A stretch of 64,000 nucleotides of DNA, from assembly GCF_001699815.1 (NCBI RefSeq), contig NZ_MCGB01000072.1, forward strand, positions 1-64,000, read 5' to 3'. Each line of letters begins with the position of its first letter. The stretch's first letter is position 1. The DNA is from Ralstonia pickettii (GTDB lineage: Bacteria > Pseudomonadota > Gammaproteobacteria > Burkholderiales > Burkholderiaceae). The notes under the pieces are model-generated. The model made no database searches. It was given only the letters and a program-made list of their open reading frames with translations, and was not told the DNA's origin. Position numbers and translations under genes: made by a program. This document shows, piece after piece, positions 50,414 through 59,327 of the stretch.

Positions 50414-52372
50414 ATGCCCAATCTTCAACTGCTGCTGGTCGAAGACAATCCGCTCGACGCAGAACTTACGCGCGCACGGCTGGAAACCGCCAACCTGCAG
50501 GCTGACACCACGCTGGTCGACAACGAGACCGACTTCATCGCCCAACTGAGCGCGCGAACCTTCGACGCCATCCTGGCCGACTACATGCTGCCGCAGTTCA
50601 CGGGGGCGGAGGCGCTCGACATTGCGCGCCGCATGGCACCGCAAACGCCGTTCATCTTCGTGTCGGGTGCGCTGGGCGAAGAGCATGCGGTGGACATGCT
50701 CAAACGCGGCGCCACCGATTACGTCATCAAGCAGCGCCTGCAGCGCCTGCCCGTGGTGCTGCTGCGGGCGCTGGCCGAAGCAGCCGAACGCCGCCAGCGC
50801 ATCGCCGCAGAAGCTGCCCTGCGCGAAGCGGAAACGCACTTCCGCCTGCTGATCAACGCGCTCAAGGAGCACGCCGTGCTCTCGCTCGACCCGCAGGGCA
50901 TCGTGCGCACCTGGAATGCGGCGTCGCGCAGCATTCTTGGTTATGCGCGCGAAGACATCCTCGGCAAATCGGCGGAGATTCTGTATCCGCAGGCCGCGCG
51001 CGAGGCAGGTGAATTCCAGCGCAAGCTCGAACGCGTGCGCCGCGAAGGCAGCCTCACCGACGACCGCTGGATGCTGCGCAAGGACGGCACGCCGTTCTAC
51101 GCATCCAGCGTGGTCACCGCCATCCACAACGAGACGGGGCAACTGGTCGGCTTCTCCAAGATCATCCGCGACTCCACGGAAGAGCGCATCGCCGCAGACG
51201 CCCTGCGCCGTGCCAAGGAAGAAGCCGAGACCGCCAACCACGCCAAGGACCACTTCCTGGCCGTGCTCTCGCACGAGCTGCGCACGCCGCTCACGCCAAT
51301 TCTGACCGCCGTGCATCTGCTGGAACTGCGCCAGGATCTGCCTGCTTATGTGGTCGCGCAGCTCGAAGTCGTGCGCCGCAACGCCGAACTGGAAGCACGC
51401 CTGATCGACGACCTGCTCGACATCACCGGCATTGCGCGCGGCAAGCTGGCCGTGAGCTTTGCGCTGGTCGACCTGTATCCGCTGCTGGAGAGCACGCTGG
51501 AGATGTCGCGCAACGACATGCAGGCCAAGCGGCTGTCGCTCAAGACGCGCTTCGAGGCGGGCCGCAGTCGGCTGTATGCCGACGGCGCGCGCATCCAGCA
51601 GGTGATCTGGAACCTAGTGCGCAACGCCGTCAAGTTCACGCCCGAAGGCGGCGCCATCGGGGTGCGCGTCTGGAACCCCTCGCCCTCCACCGTGGCCGTG
51701 GCCGTGAAGGACAACGGCATCGGCATCGAACCCGACGCGCTGCCGCGTATCTTCTCGGCGTTCGAGCAGGCCGATGCATCGATCACACAGCGCTTTGGCG
51801 GGCTTGGCCTGGGCCTGGCGATTGCCTATGCGCTGGTGCAGAAGCATGAGGGTTCATTGATCGCTGAGAGCGCCGGCCGCCACGAGGGCGCCACGTTCAC
51901 GCTCACGCTGCCGCTGGCCACCGAGATGGTGCAGCCCGAGACGCCGCCGTCGCCGCCCTCGCCACGCGCCCAACCGACGCGCGGCCTGCACGTGCTGCTG
52001 GTGGAAGACAACGCCGATACGGCCGAAGCCATGTCGCAGATGCTGGAGATCCTCGGCCACAGCGTCGCCGTGGCCAATGGCGCGCGCACGGCCATGCAAG
52101 CCGCTGAATCCGGCACGTTCGATCTGCTGATCAGCGATATCGGCCTGCCGGACGGCAGCGGCCTGGACGTGGTGCGCGTTTTTGCCGAGCGGCAAGCCGC
52201 CCCGTCGATCGCGATTACGGGTTACGGCATGGAAGAAGACATCGCCCGCTGTCGTGACGCGGGCTTTACGGATCACCTGACCAAACCGGTGGACTTCAAG
52301 CGGCTGGAAACGCTGATGGCCGGCTATCTGGCCGCGCGCGACGCGCGCACCACCGGCGTGGGCGCGGGATAA
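50414..52372 (+). CDS. Hybrid sensor kinase REC-PAS-HisKA-HATPase-REC
   Basis: A 652-residue signalling protein. The first receiver (residues 1-120) has LLVEDNPLDAE and ILADYMLPQFTG. The PAS domain (about 140-255) contains TWNAASRSILGYAREDILG. The kinase has LSHELRTPLTPIL, LVRNAVKFTP and DNGIGIEPDALP. The second receiver (about 530-645) has LLVEDNADTAE and LLISDIGLPDGSG. It lies 25 bases after the single-domain regulator, so the three genes form a phosphorelay: phytochrome-like kinase, shuttle regulator and hybrid kinase. No DNA-binding output gene is next to them. Confidence 0.9.
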   Translation: MPNLQLLLVEDNPLDAELTRARLETANLQADTTLVDNETDFIAQLSARTFDAILADYMLPQFTGAEALDIARRMAPQTPFIFVSGALGEEHAVDMLKRGATDYVIKQRLQRLPVVLLRALAEAAERRQRIAAEAALREAETHFRLLINALKEHAVLSLDPQGIVRTWNAASRSILGYAREDILGKSAEILYPQAAREAGEFQRKLERVRREGSLTDDRWMLRKDGTPFYASSVVTAIHNETGQLVGFSKIIRDSTEERIAADALRRAKEEAETANHAKDHFLAVLSHELRTPLTPILTAVHLLELRQDLPAYVVAQLEVVRRNAELEARLIDDLLDITGIARGKLAVSFALVDLYPLLESTLEMSRNDMQAKRLSLKTRFEAGRSRLYADGARIQQVIWNLVRNAVKFTPEGGAIGVRVWNPSPSTVAVAVKDNGIGIEPDALPRIFSAFEQADASITQRFGGLGLGLAIAYALVQKHEGSLIAESAGRHEGATFTLTLPLATEMVQPETPPSPPSPRAQPTRGLHVLLVEDNADTAEAMSQMLEILGHSVAVANGARTAMQAAESGTFDLLISDIGLPDGSGLDVVRVFAERQAAPSIAITGYGMEEDIARCRDAGFTDHLTKPVDFKRLETLMAGYLAARDARTTGVGAG

Positions 52373-52402
52373 GCCGCGCCAGAATGCCGCAGGACAGTCA
52401 CC

Positions 52403-52645
52403 CTAGCGGCGCAACAGGCCCCATGCTGCAGATAGCAGCATGGCGCCTACCACGGCGGCCGTCCACGCCATGATCTGCCCATCGGCATACAGGTGAGCGA
52501 ACTGGCCGCTGTAGTAGCCGACCAACGCTCCAATTCCGCCCGTCGCCAGCGCAGCCGCCCATCCCAGGCGTTTGCCTGCGGGATGCAGCCAACGCGCCGC
52601 CACGCCCACCGCCAACCCGATCCACAGCGGCCCGATCCACCCCAT
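52403..52645 (-). CDS. Small membrane protein, YeaQ/YmgE (GlsB)-like
   Basis: An 80-residue protein with three hydrophobic segments. The first starts MGWIGPLWIGLAVGVAARW, and the second and third are Gly/Ala-rich (GWAAALATGGIGALVGYYSGQ; AWTAAVVGAMLLSAAWGLL). This matches the transglycosylase-associated/YeaQ family by eye. The ATG at 52645 has GGAGAACAGG upstream; a longer in-frame start at 52756 is not supported. It converges on the hybrid kinase gene. The function of this family is not known. Confidence 0.75.
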   Translation of the reverse strand: MGWIGPLWIGLAVGVAARWLHPAGKRLGWAAALATGGIGALVGYYSGQFAHLYADGQIMAWTAAVVGAMLLSAAWGLLRR

Positions 52646-52813
52646 GCCTGTTCTCCGTATTGCCCTTGAGCGATTCAACTGGACGCGTACCTTAGCGCAG
52701 GACGCAGCGGAAGGCCACGGCGGTGCCCCGCGCGGCGCGTGACGAATAACCGACATTCATCCATACACGTCACCAGATTTGACCTGTGTCCTGCTGATCC
52801 GGGGGCCGGGCGT

Positions 52814-52819
52814 TATAAT
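52814..52819 (+). promoter_or_regulatory. -10 box upstream of hemA
   Basis: TATAAT lies 47 bases before the hemA ATG. A matching -35 at 16-18 bases is weak (TGCTGA at 52792). A TTGACC at 52779 is too far away. Confidence 0.4.
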
Positions 52820-52865
52820 CCAGAGTGCTCAAAATTCGTGCCGTTTCTTTAACCGGCCGCCCCAC

Positions 52866-54173
52866 ATGCAGTTGCTGACGCTCGGAATCAACCACCACAC
52901 TGCGCCGCTTTCCCTGCGCGAGAAGGTGGCGTTTCCGCTCGAGCAGCTCAAGCCCGCGCTGGGCACGCTGCGCCAGCATCTGCCCCACCTCAGAAGCACG
53001 GCAGAAGCCGCCATTCTCTCCACCTGCAATCGCACCGAAATCTACTGCGCCACCGACGGCAACCTGCCTGAACAGACCGCGCACGAACATGCCATTCGCT
53101 GGCTGGCGCAGCACCACAACATCGACGCCGGCGAACTTGCGCCCCATGTGTATTCGCTCGGCCAGTCGCTGGCCGTACGCCACGCATTTCGCGTGGCCAG
53201 CGGGCTCGATTCGATGGTGCTGGGCGAGACCCAGATCCTCGGGCAGATGAAAGACGCCGTGCGCACCGCCACCGAGGCGGGCGCCTTGGGCACGTACCTG
53301 AATCAGCTGTTCCAGCGCACCTTTGCCGTGGCCAAGGAAGTGCGCGGCACGACAGAGATCGGCGCGCATTCCGTGTCGATGGCCGCCGCCGCCGTTCGCC
53401 TGGCGCAGCGCATCTTTGAGTCGATCGCTGATCAGCGCGTCCTGTTCATCGGCGCCGGCGAGATGATCGAGCTGTGCGCCACCCACTTCGCCGCGCAGAC
53501 GCCGCGCGAAGTGGTGATCGCCAACCGCACGCTGGAACGCGGCGAGAAGCTGGCCGAATCGCTGTCGAACCAGGGCCTGAACGCCCGCGCCGTGCGTCTG
53601 GCCGAACTGCCGACCAAGCTTGCCGAGTTCGACATCGTTGTCTCGTGCACCGCCAGCACGCTGCCCATCATCGGCCTGGGCGCCGTTGAGCGCGCCATCA
53701 AGCAGCGCCGCCACCGCCCAATGTTCATGGTCGACCTGGCGGTGCCGCGCGACATCGAACCCGAAGTCGCACGTCTGTCCGACGTGTTCCTCTACACCGT
53801 GGACGACCTGGGCGCTATCGTGCGCGAAGGCAACGCGCTGCGGCAGGCCGCCGTGGCGCAGGCCGAGGCCATCATCGAAACGCGCGTGCTGAACTTCATG
53901 CACTGGCTCGATGCGCGCAGCGTGGTGCCGATCATTCGCGATCTGCACGCCCAGGCTGAAACGCTGCGCCAAGGTGAACTGGAACGCGCCCAGCGCATGC
54001 TCGCCCGCGGCGACGATCCGGCGCTGGTGCTCGAAGCGCTGTCTCAGGCGCTCACCAAGAAATTCCTCCACGGCCCGACGCATGCGCTCAACCACGCGCA
54101 GGGCGAAGGCCGCGAACAGCTCATCGACCTGCTGCCGGCGCTATTCCGCCAGTCCAGCCACTCCGAGCGCTAG
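52866..54173 (+). CDS. hemA: Glutamyl-tRNA reductase
   Basis: A 435-residue enzyme that reduces glutamyl-tRNA to glutamate-1-semialdehyde, the first step of tetrapyrrole synthesis. The N-terminal catalytic domain shows [17 protein letters not shown] and [11 protein letters not shown] with the active-site Cys near residue 50. The NADPH domain has [15 protein letters not shown] and the following ANRTLERG. The C-terminal dimerisation helix ends in a long Arg/Glu-rich stretch. The start at 52866 ([14 protein letters not shown]) is the family norm. It is followed by prfA and prmC, the usual beta- and gammaproteobacterial order. Confidence 0.96.
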   Translation: MQLLTLGINHHTAPLSLREKVAFPLEQLKPALGTLRQHLPHLRSTAEAAILSTCNRTEIYCATDGNLPEQTAHEHAIRWLAQHHNIDAGELAPHVYSLGQSLAVRHAFRVASGLDSMVLGETQILGQMKDAVRTATEAGALGTYLNQLFQRTFAVAKEVRGTTEIGAHSVSMAAAAVRLAQRIFESIADQRVLFIGAGEMIELCATHFAAQTPREVVIANRTLERGEKLAESLSNQGLNARAVRLAELPTKLAEFDIVVSCTASTLPIIGLGAVERAIKQRRHRPMFMVDLAVPRDIEPEVARLSDVFLYTVDDLGAIVREGNALRQAAVAQAEAIIETRVLNFMHWLDARSVVPIIRDLHAQAETLRQGELERAQRMLARGDDPALVLEALSQALTKKFLHGPTHALNHAQGEGREQLIDLLPALFRQSSHSER

Positions 54174-54282
54174 CGGCCAGCGCATCGCACGTGCGCCGCA
54201 TGGTTTCACGCCCGGCGCGCAACATCTGGCGCGGTATCATGCGCCGCCTCCGCTTCCAGCGTTTCCCTCCGCGACTGCCCGA

Positions 54283-55365
54283 ATGAAGCCCAGCATGCTG
54301 TCCAAGCTCGACCAACTGGCCGAGCGCATCGTCGAAATCAACGCGCTGCTTGCGCGTGAAGACGCCACCGCCAACCTCGACCAATATCGCAAGCTCACGC
54401 GCGAACACGCCGAGCTGGAGCCCGTGGTCGCGCAATTTGCCGCATGGAAGCAGGCGGAGGAAGACATCGCCACCGCGCAGGAGCTGGCGGCCGATCCGGA
54501 CATGAAGGCGTTTGCGGAAGACGAACTGCGTGCCGCGCGCGAGCGGATGGAATCCCTCGAAGGCGAACTGCAACGTCTGCTGCTGCCAAAAGACCCGAAC
54601 GACCACCGCAACATCTTCGTGGAAATCCGCGCAGGCACGGGCGGCGATGAATCCGCGCTCTTTGCCGGCGACCTGCTGCGCATGTACACGCGCTACGCCG
54701 AACGGCAGCGCTGGCAGGTGGAGATCGTGAGCGAATCGCCATCAGACCTTGGCGGCTACAAGGAAGTGATTGCGCGGCTGGTGGGCGAAGGCGCGTACTC
54801 GCGCCTGAAGTTCGAATCTGGCGGCCACCGCGTGCAGCGCGTGCCGGCCACCGAGGCGCAGGGGCGCATCCATACGTCGGCCTGCACCGTGGCGGTCATG
54901 CCGGAAGCCGATGCGCTGGCCGACATCCAGATCAACCCGGCCGATCTGCGCATCGATACGTTCCGCGCGTCGGGCGCAGGCGGCCAGCACATCAACAAGA
55001 CGGATTCCGCCGTGCGCATCACCCACCTGCCGACCGGCCTGGTGGTGGAATGCCAGGACGACCGCAGCCAGCACCGCAACAAGGACCGCGCCATGCAAGT
55101 CCTTGCCGCGCGCCTGAAGGATCGCCAGGAGCGCGAGGCGCAAGCCAAGGAAGCCAGCGCGCGCAAGAGCCTGATCGGCTCGGGCGACCGGTCCGACCGC
55201 ATCCGCACGTACAACTTCCCGCAAGGCCGCGTGACCGATCACCGCATCAACCTGACGCTGTACAAAATCGACGCGATCATGGACGGCGACATCGATGAAC
55301 TCGTGGGCGCGTTGGCTGCTGAGCACCAGGCGGAACAGCTCGCGGCGCTGGGCGAAGACGCCTGA
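54283..55365 (+). CDS. prfA: Peptide chain release factor 1
   Basis: A 360-residue protein that ends translation at UAA and UAG. The codon-recognition PAT motif is in [18 protein letters not shown], and the catalytic GGQ is in [13 protein letters not shown], the glutamine that PrmC methylates. The start at 54283 ([16 protein letters not shown]) gives the standard length. An upstream in-frame start at 53911 lies inside hemA and was rejected. An ATG at 54295 is a minor alternative. PrmC follows after one interposed lipoprotein gene. Confidence 0.96.
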   Translation: MKPSMLSKLDQLAERIVEINALLAREDATANLDQYRKLTREHAELEPVVAQFAAWKQAEEDIATAQELAADPDMKAFAEDELRAARERMESLEGELQRLLLPKDPNDHRNIFVEIRAGTGGDESALFAGDLLRMYTRYAERQRWQVEIVSESPSDLGGYKEVIARLVGEGAYSRLKFESGGHRVQRVPATEAQGRIHTSACTVAVMPEADALADIQINPADLRIDTFRASGAGGQHINKTDSAVRITHLPTGLVVECQDDRSQHRNKDRAMQVLAARLKDRQEREAQAKEASARKSLIGSGDRSDRIRTYNFPQGRVTDHRINLTLYKIDAIMDGDIDELVGALAAEHQAEQLAALGEDA

Positions 55366-55546
55366 TCGCCCAATCGTTAAAAAGCGCGCTCTCCGTAACA
55401 TCCGCTTGCGTTTGATACAGCTTTGCGCGATGGCGAGACGGTCCCGCGTTCCTATAATCGATCTCGATCACGCCGAGTGCATCGCCGGTCGCATCCGGCA
55501 CGCACTCACCAACAAGCGCGGCAACATCACGATTAGGAGAATCGCA

Positions 55547-55915
55547 ATGCGTACCCAACTGCTGGCTATTACCGTCGCCACCACCCTCGCACTCGGCCTG
55601 GCCGCCTGCGGCAAGAAAGACGAGGCCACCGACCAGGCGGCCAAGAGCGCGATGGAGCAATCGAAGGACGCCGCCAAACAGGCGCTCGACAACGCCGGCA
55701 CCGCCGTGACCAAGGCCGCGGACGCCGCCAAGGTGGAACTGTCGCAAGCGGCTTCGGACGCGCAAGTCTCCGCCTCGGGCGCGCTGGCGCAGGCCAAGGA
55801 GGCCGCCAAGACCGCGGCCGACAAGACGGCCGACGCGGCCAAGGTTGCAGCAGACAAAACCGCTGACGCCACCAAGGAAGCGGCCAACAAGGTCAAGGAC
55901 GCGACCAAGCAGTAA
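55547..55915 (+). CDS. Small Ala/Lys-rich lipoprotein, coiled-coil or LEA-like
   Basis: A 122-residue protein with lipobox LAACG after MRTQLLAITVATTLALGL. The mature part is almost only Ala, Lys, Asp, Thr and Glu, with repeated KTADKTADAAKVAADKTADATKEA units of about 11 residues, as in LEA-like or apolipoprotein-like helices. AGGAGA precedes the ATG, and a TATAAT box lies at 55453-55458. The longer in-frame start at 55295 lies inside prfA. It sits between prfA and prmC, which are usually adjacent. Its role is unknown; envelope stress or membrane protection is possible. Confidence 0.75.
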   Translation: MRTQLLAITVATTLALGLAACGKKDEATDQAAKSAMEQSKDAAKQALDNAGTAVTKAADAAKVELSQAASDAQVSASGALAQAKEAAKTAADKTADAAKVAADKTADATKEAANKVKDATKQ

Positions 55916-56012
55916 GCGCCGCTCAACCGCACAGCCCCGCTCGCGGGCCCGCGCCACATCGGCCGGGCCCGTGTTATTTTGTGCGCCCGATCTCCGCTGC
56001 CAGTCTGTTGCC

Positions 56013-56915
56013 GTGTCGTCTGTTCCCGTCATTTCGCCCGAAACCCTGGCTCGTGTGGCCGATGCGCTGACAGCGCTGGCCCGTGCCGGCCTGCCCGCAC
56101 TGGAAGCACGCATGCTGGTCTCGCACGTGACGGGCCTGTCGCGCGTGCAACTCATCACGCAAGACACCTGCGCCATCGACGTGGCCGCGCGCGCGCGTAT
56201 CAGCGAACTCGCGGCGCGCCGCTTGGCCGGCGAGCCGATGGCGTATCTGCTCGGCGAACGAGAATTCTTCGGCCGCACCTTCAAGGTGACGCCCGCCGTG
56301 CTGATCCCGCGCCCTGATACCGAATTGCTGGTCGAACAGGCGCTGGACCACCTCGAGGAGTGCGATGCGCCGGCCGTGCTCGACATGGGCACGGGCAGCG
56401 GCATCATCGCCATCACGATTGCGCTGGCGCGGCGCGACGCGCGCGTGTGGGCCACCGACGCCTCCGCCGATGCGCTGGCCGTGGCGATCGACAACGCCAA
56501 GGCGCTCGGTGCCACCAACGTCCAGACTGCGCTGGGCGACTGGTACGGCGCGCTGGCCGGAACCGATGCGCCACCCGCCTTCGACCTGATCGCCAGCAAC
56601 CCGCCCTACATCGCCGCCACCGACGCGCATCTCGACCAGGGCGACCTGCGCTTCGAGCCCGCCAGCGCCCTCACCGACCACGATGACGGCCTGCGCCACC
56701 TGTGCAGCATCGTCGCCGGGGCGCCGGCGCGGCTCGTCTCCGGGGGATGGCTGCTGGTCGAACACGGCTACGACCAAGGCGAACCTGTGCGAGCGCTGCT
56801 GGGCGGCGCCGGCTTCGCCAACGTCTTCACCGCGCAGGACCTAGCCGGCCACGACCGGTGCAGCGGCGGGCAATGGCCGGATCAAAACGCCGGTGCGCGT
56901 TCCTCGCTAAAATAG
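56013..56915 (+). CDS. prmC: Peptide chain release factor N(5)-glutamine methyltransferase
   Basis: A 300-residue S-adenosylmethionine-dependent enzyme that methylates the GGQ glutamine of release factors. The SAM site is VLDMGTGSGIIAI and the glutamine-binding motif is SNPPYIA. The N-terminal helical domain has LSRVQLITQD and GEPMAYLLGEREFFGR. The likely start is a GTG at 56013 (MSSVPVISPETL). There is no in-frame ATG nearby, and earlier codons overlap the preceding lipoprotein gene. GrxD follows after 68 bases. Confidence 0.93.
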   Translation: MSSVPVISPETLARVADALTALARAGLPALEARMLVSHVTGLSRVQLITQDTCAIDVAARARISELAARRLAGEPMAYLLGEREFFGRTFKVTPAVLIPRPDTELLVEQALDHLEECDAPAVLDMGTGSGIIAITIALARRDARVWATDASADALAVAIDNAKALGATNVQTALGDWYGALAGTDAPPAFDLIASNPPYIAATDAHLDQGDLRFEPASALTDHDDGLRHLCSIVAGAPARLVSGGWLLVEHGYDQGEPVRALLGGAGFANVFTAQDLAGHDRCSGGQWPDQNAGARSSLK

Positions 56916-56983
56916 ATGGGTTTTCCAATGTGGATGTCAGCTCGGGAACCCGGCTGCCGCCCCTCACCCAATCGAGTCTCCCC

Positions 56984-57295
56984 ATGAGCACCACGCACGA
57001 AAAGATCGACCAGATCGTCAAAGGCCACCCCGTCGTCCTCTTCATGAAGGGCACGGCGCAATTCCCGATGTGCGGCTTTTCGGGCCGCGCCATCCAGATC
57101 CTGAAGGCCTGCGGCGTGGACCGTCCGCACACCGTCAACGTGCTGGAAGACGACGAAATCCGCCAGGGCATCAAGGACTACGCCAACTGGCCGACCATTC
57201 CGCAGCTCTATGTCAACGGCGAGTTCATCGGCGGCTCGGACATCATGATGGAGATGTACCAGAGCGGCGAGCTGCAGCCGCTGCTGGCTGCTTGA
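56984..57295 (+). CDS. grxD: Monothiol glutaredoxin (CGFS type)
   Basis: A 103-residue Grx4-type glutaredoxin that carries 2Fe-2S clusters. The active site is CGFS in FPMCGFSGRA. Glutathione-binding segments are KGTAQFP, NWPTIPQLYVNGEFIGG and SDIMMEM. The ATG at 56984 gives the usual length. An in-frame start at 56702 lies inside prmC and was rejected. The prmC-grxD-ubiX order is known from other Burkholderiales. Confidence 0.95.
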   Translation: MSTTHEKIDQIVKGHPVVLFMKGTAQFPMCGFSGRAIQILKACGVDRPHTVNVLEDDEIRQGIKDYANWPTIPQLYVNGEFIGGSDIMMEMYQSGELQPLLAA

Positions 57296-57314
57296 GCTAC
57301 GGTCTCATTTCAGC

Positions 57315-57938
57315 GTGACTCCGACCCCGAACGCCACGGCTCAGACGCCACCCGTGCGCCGCATCATCGTGGCGATCACGGGGGCGTCAGGGGCAATTTA
57401 CGGGGTGCGGCTGCTGCAGGTTCTGGAGGGCCTACGTGAAACAGCGGGGGTGGAATCGCACCTGCTGATGTCGCCCGCAGGGCTGATGAACGTGCAGCAT
57501 GAGCTGCACATGGCACGCGAAGAGGTGGAAGCGCTGGCGCACGTCGTGCATAACGTGCGCGATATCGGCGCGACCATTGCCAGCGGCTCGTTTGCAGCGG
57601 AAGCGATGGTGGTCGCGCCCTGCTCGATGAAGACGCTGGCGGCCGTCGCGCATGGCCTGTCAGACAACCTCATTGCGCGCGCTGCCGACGTCACGCTCAA
57701 GGAGCGCCGCCGCCTCATCCTGATGGTGCGCGAAACGCCGTTGAATCTGGCGCACCTGCGCAACATGACGGCCGTCACAGAGATGGGCGGAATCGTGTTT
57801 CCGCCCGTGCCGGGCTTTTACCAGCGCCCCAAGACGATCGACGACCTGGTCGACCACACGGTCGGGCGCGTGCTGGATCTGATCGGCTTGCCGCAGACGT
57901 TGGCGCCGGGCTGGCGGGGCCTGCGTTCAACGGACTAG
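57315..57938 (+). CDS. ubiX: Flavin prenyltransferase
   Basis: A 207-residue enzyme that attaches a dimethylallyl group to FMN to make the prenylated cofactor of UbiD decarboxylases. Key segments are IIVAITGASGAIYGVRLLQ (flavin phosphate), LSDNLIARAADVTLKERR and PMxxxGGIV-like TEMGGIVFPPVPGFYQRP. The start is a GTG at 57315. It starts 19 bases after grxD. A role in ubiquinone synthesis is most likely; a phenolic acid decarboxylase subunit is less likely, as no ubiD is near. Confidence 0.93.
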   Translation: MTPTPNATAQTPPVRRIIVAITGASGAIYGVRLLQVLEGLRETAGVESHLLMSPAGLMNVQHELHMAREEVEALAHVVHNVRDIGATIASGSFAAEAMVVAPCSMKTLAAVAHGLSDNLIARAADVTLKERRRLILMVRETPLNLAHLRNMTAVTEMGGIVFPPVPGFYQRPKTIDDLVDHTVGRVLDLIGLPQTLAPGWRGLRSTD

Positions 57939-57960
57939 ACGCTGATCAGCCGACTGCCGA

Positions 57961-58131
57961 TCAGCGGTGGTGGTAATTGAAGTACACCGAAGGTCCACCC
58001 CAATAGCCGCCGTAATAGGCGGGATAAGCCGGTGCGGCATAAACCGGCGCAGGCGCCACAGCCACCGGCGCCGGATACACAGCACATCCCCCAAGCGTCG
58101 CGGCCAACAAGGCCAGAGCCACGATTTTCAT
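57961..58131 (-). CDS. 56-residue lipoprotein, Pro/Tyr-rich, previously unlisted
   Basis: A short frame that begins MKIVALALLAATLGGCAVYP, so it has a signal peptide with lipobox LGGC. The mature part consists of PAPV/APVYAAPAYP-type repeats and YYGGYWGGPSVYF, and ends NYHHR. AAGGA precedes the ATG. It converges on ubiX. The composition resembles the secreted protein at 63642-63965 and small Tyr/Pro/Gly-rich envelope proteins of other Burkholderiales. The function is unknown. Confidence 0.7.
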   Translation of the reverse strand: MKIVALALLAATLGGCAVYPAPVAVAPAPVYAAPAYPAYYGGYWGGPSVYFNYHHR

Positions 58132-58252
58132 GATTAGCGTCCTTCGGCCCCGCTAGTGGAGCCATGTCGACGTTATAAGCCGGCGCGAGCGACGCCGGCG
58201 TCATGCGGGTGTAAGCGGTGTAACCGAAAACTACGAACGGGTGTTCGTAAGT

Positions 58253-58993
58253 TCACTGCTTAGGCATCGGCTTACCTGCAGAAGGCTTGGCCGTCGCGGC
58301 GGGCGCGGACGCGGCCACACCGGACGCCGCAGGCGGTTTGGGTGCATTCGGGTCGACTTCCGCACGCATCTGGTCCATGACCGCCCCGGCGCGCGGCGCC
58401 CAAAGGAATTCCACCGTGCCGTTCTGTGGCTCTTCAGGAATCGCATACATCGTGATGATCGTCTGCTGACCCGCCCAACGTGCGCGAAGCGAATCGACTG
58501 TCTTGCCAGACTTGAGCTTGAGGGGCGCCTTGCCTTCCTGCGCTGGCTTGCCGTAGCGATCGGACAAGGCCTGGAAGACGCGCTGTTCGGTATCCACGCC
58601 GCGCGTCGGCACGAACATGCCGGCGATGTTGCCATCCTGGTCAATCAGCAGCACGGCCTGCGGTCCATCCATCAACTCGGGGCGCGATGCCTGCGGCACG
58701 CCCAGCGAACGCGTGCGGCCGTGCGATTCCAGCGCGTCGGAGCAATATTCGGCGACGTCGTTGCCGCCATTCGCGCGGACGTCTTCGCACGAAGGCAGCT
58801 TGCGCAGCGGCTTGCCGAGCGGAAAGGCATCGAGCAGCACCGCCACATCGCCAGGGTCGCGCGCCGCCTTGGCGGGTGCTGCGGCCTTGGGAGCAGCCTT
58901 GGCTGCGGGTGCGGCAAACGCCACGGGCGCGAGCAACGAGGTCGAGATGGCAAGCGCAGCAGTTGCAGTGGCGCGTCGCGTCCAGCAGGTCAT
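58253..58993 (-). CDS. Secreted protein of unknown function
   Basis: A 246-residue protein with a signal peptide (cleavage after PVAFA) and an Ala/Pro-rich linker. A central folded part has three cysteines or fewer (SCEDVR, EYCSDAL) and a segment QAVLLIDQDGNIAGMFVPTRG. The C-terminal tail is low-complexity Ala/Pro/Lys. The pattern QALSDRYGKP suggests a comparison with small periplasmic calcium or redox proteins, but I do not recognise a family. It is a single gene divergent from opgG. Confidence 0.7.
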   Translation of the reverse strand: MTCWTRRATATAALAISTSLLAPVAFAAPAAKAAPKAAAPAKAARDPGDVAVLLDAFPLGKPLRKLPSCEDVRANGGNDVAEYCSDALESHGRTRSLGVPQASRPELMDGPQAVLLIDQDGNIAGMFVPTRGVDTEQRVFQALSDRYGKPAQEGKAPLKLKSGKTVDSLRARWAGQQTIITMYAIPEEPQNGTVEFLWAPRAGAVMDQMRAEVDPNAPKPPAASGVAASAPAATAKPSAGKPMPKQ

Positions 58994-59191
58994 GCGAACT
59001 CCATTGAGAAAAGAGCCGAAAGTGTGCCACGCGGGAATCCGGGCGCACGGAAAAGCGATTCTGACTGCCGGCAGACGGCCTGCGTTCCCGTCAACCGAAT
59101 GGCCGAGCGGCTCGAAACCGCTTGGTTACACGCCATTTGACGCGGATAGCGGCCCGATGCGGCCGGAAACATTATCAAAATGTTGCCGCTT

Positions 59192-59221
59192 TTGATCTCG
59201 CAAAGGTCCGGCGGGTAAAAT
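59192..59221 (+). promoter_or_regulatory. Promoter of opgGH
   Basis: TTGATC (59192-59197) and TAAAAT (59216-59221) are spaced by 18 bases. The leader to the opgG ATG would be about 100 bases. The rest of the 334-base gap (58994-59327) contains an inverted repeat AACAT-N7-ATGTT near 59168 and nothing else I can support. Confidence 0.5.
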
Positions 59222-59327
59222 CTCGGCGGCACAGACGAATGACCGGCAGGACCGAAGCGTCACGTTCCTCGGCCCGCCGCATAGACTCGATCTCATTTTG
59301 AACATTCCCTCCGCTGTTTCCTCCCGC

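Noticed and set aside
52770-54095. Minus-strand 441-codon open frame opposite hemA
   Set aside because: It is a shadow frame; hemA is conserved and complete on the plus strand.
59298-59327. TTG start for opgG
   Set aside because: In frame and possible, but there is no ribosome site and the ATG at 59328 gives a normal signal peptide. Kept only as an alternative.
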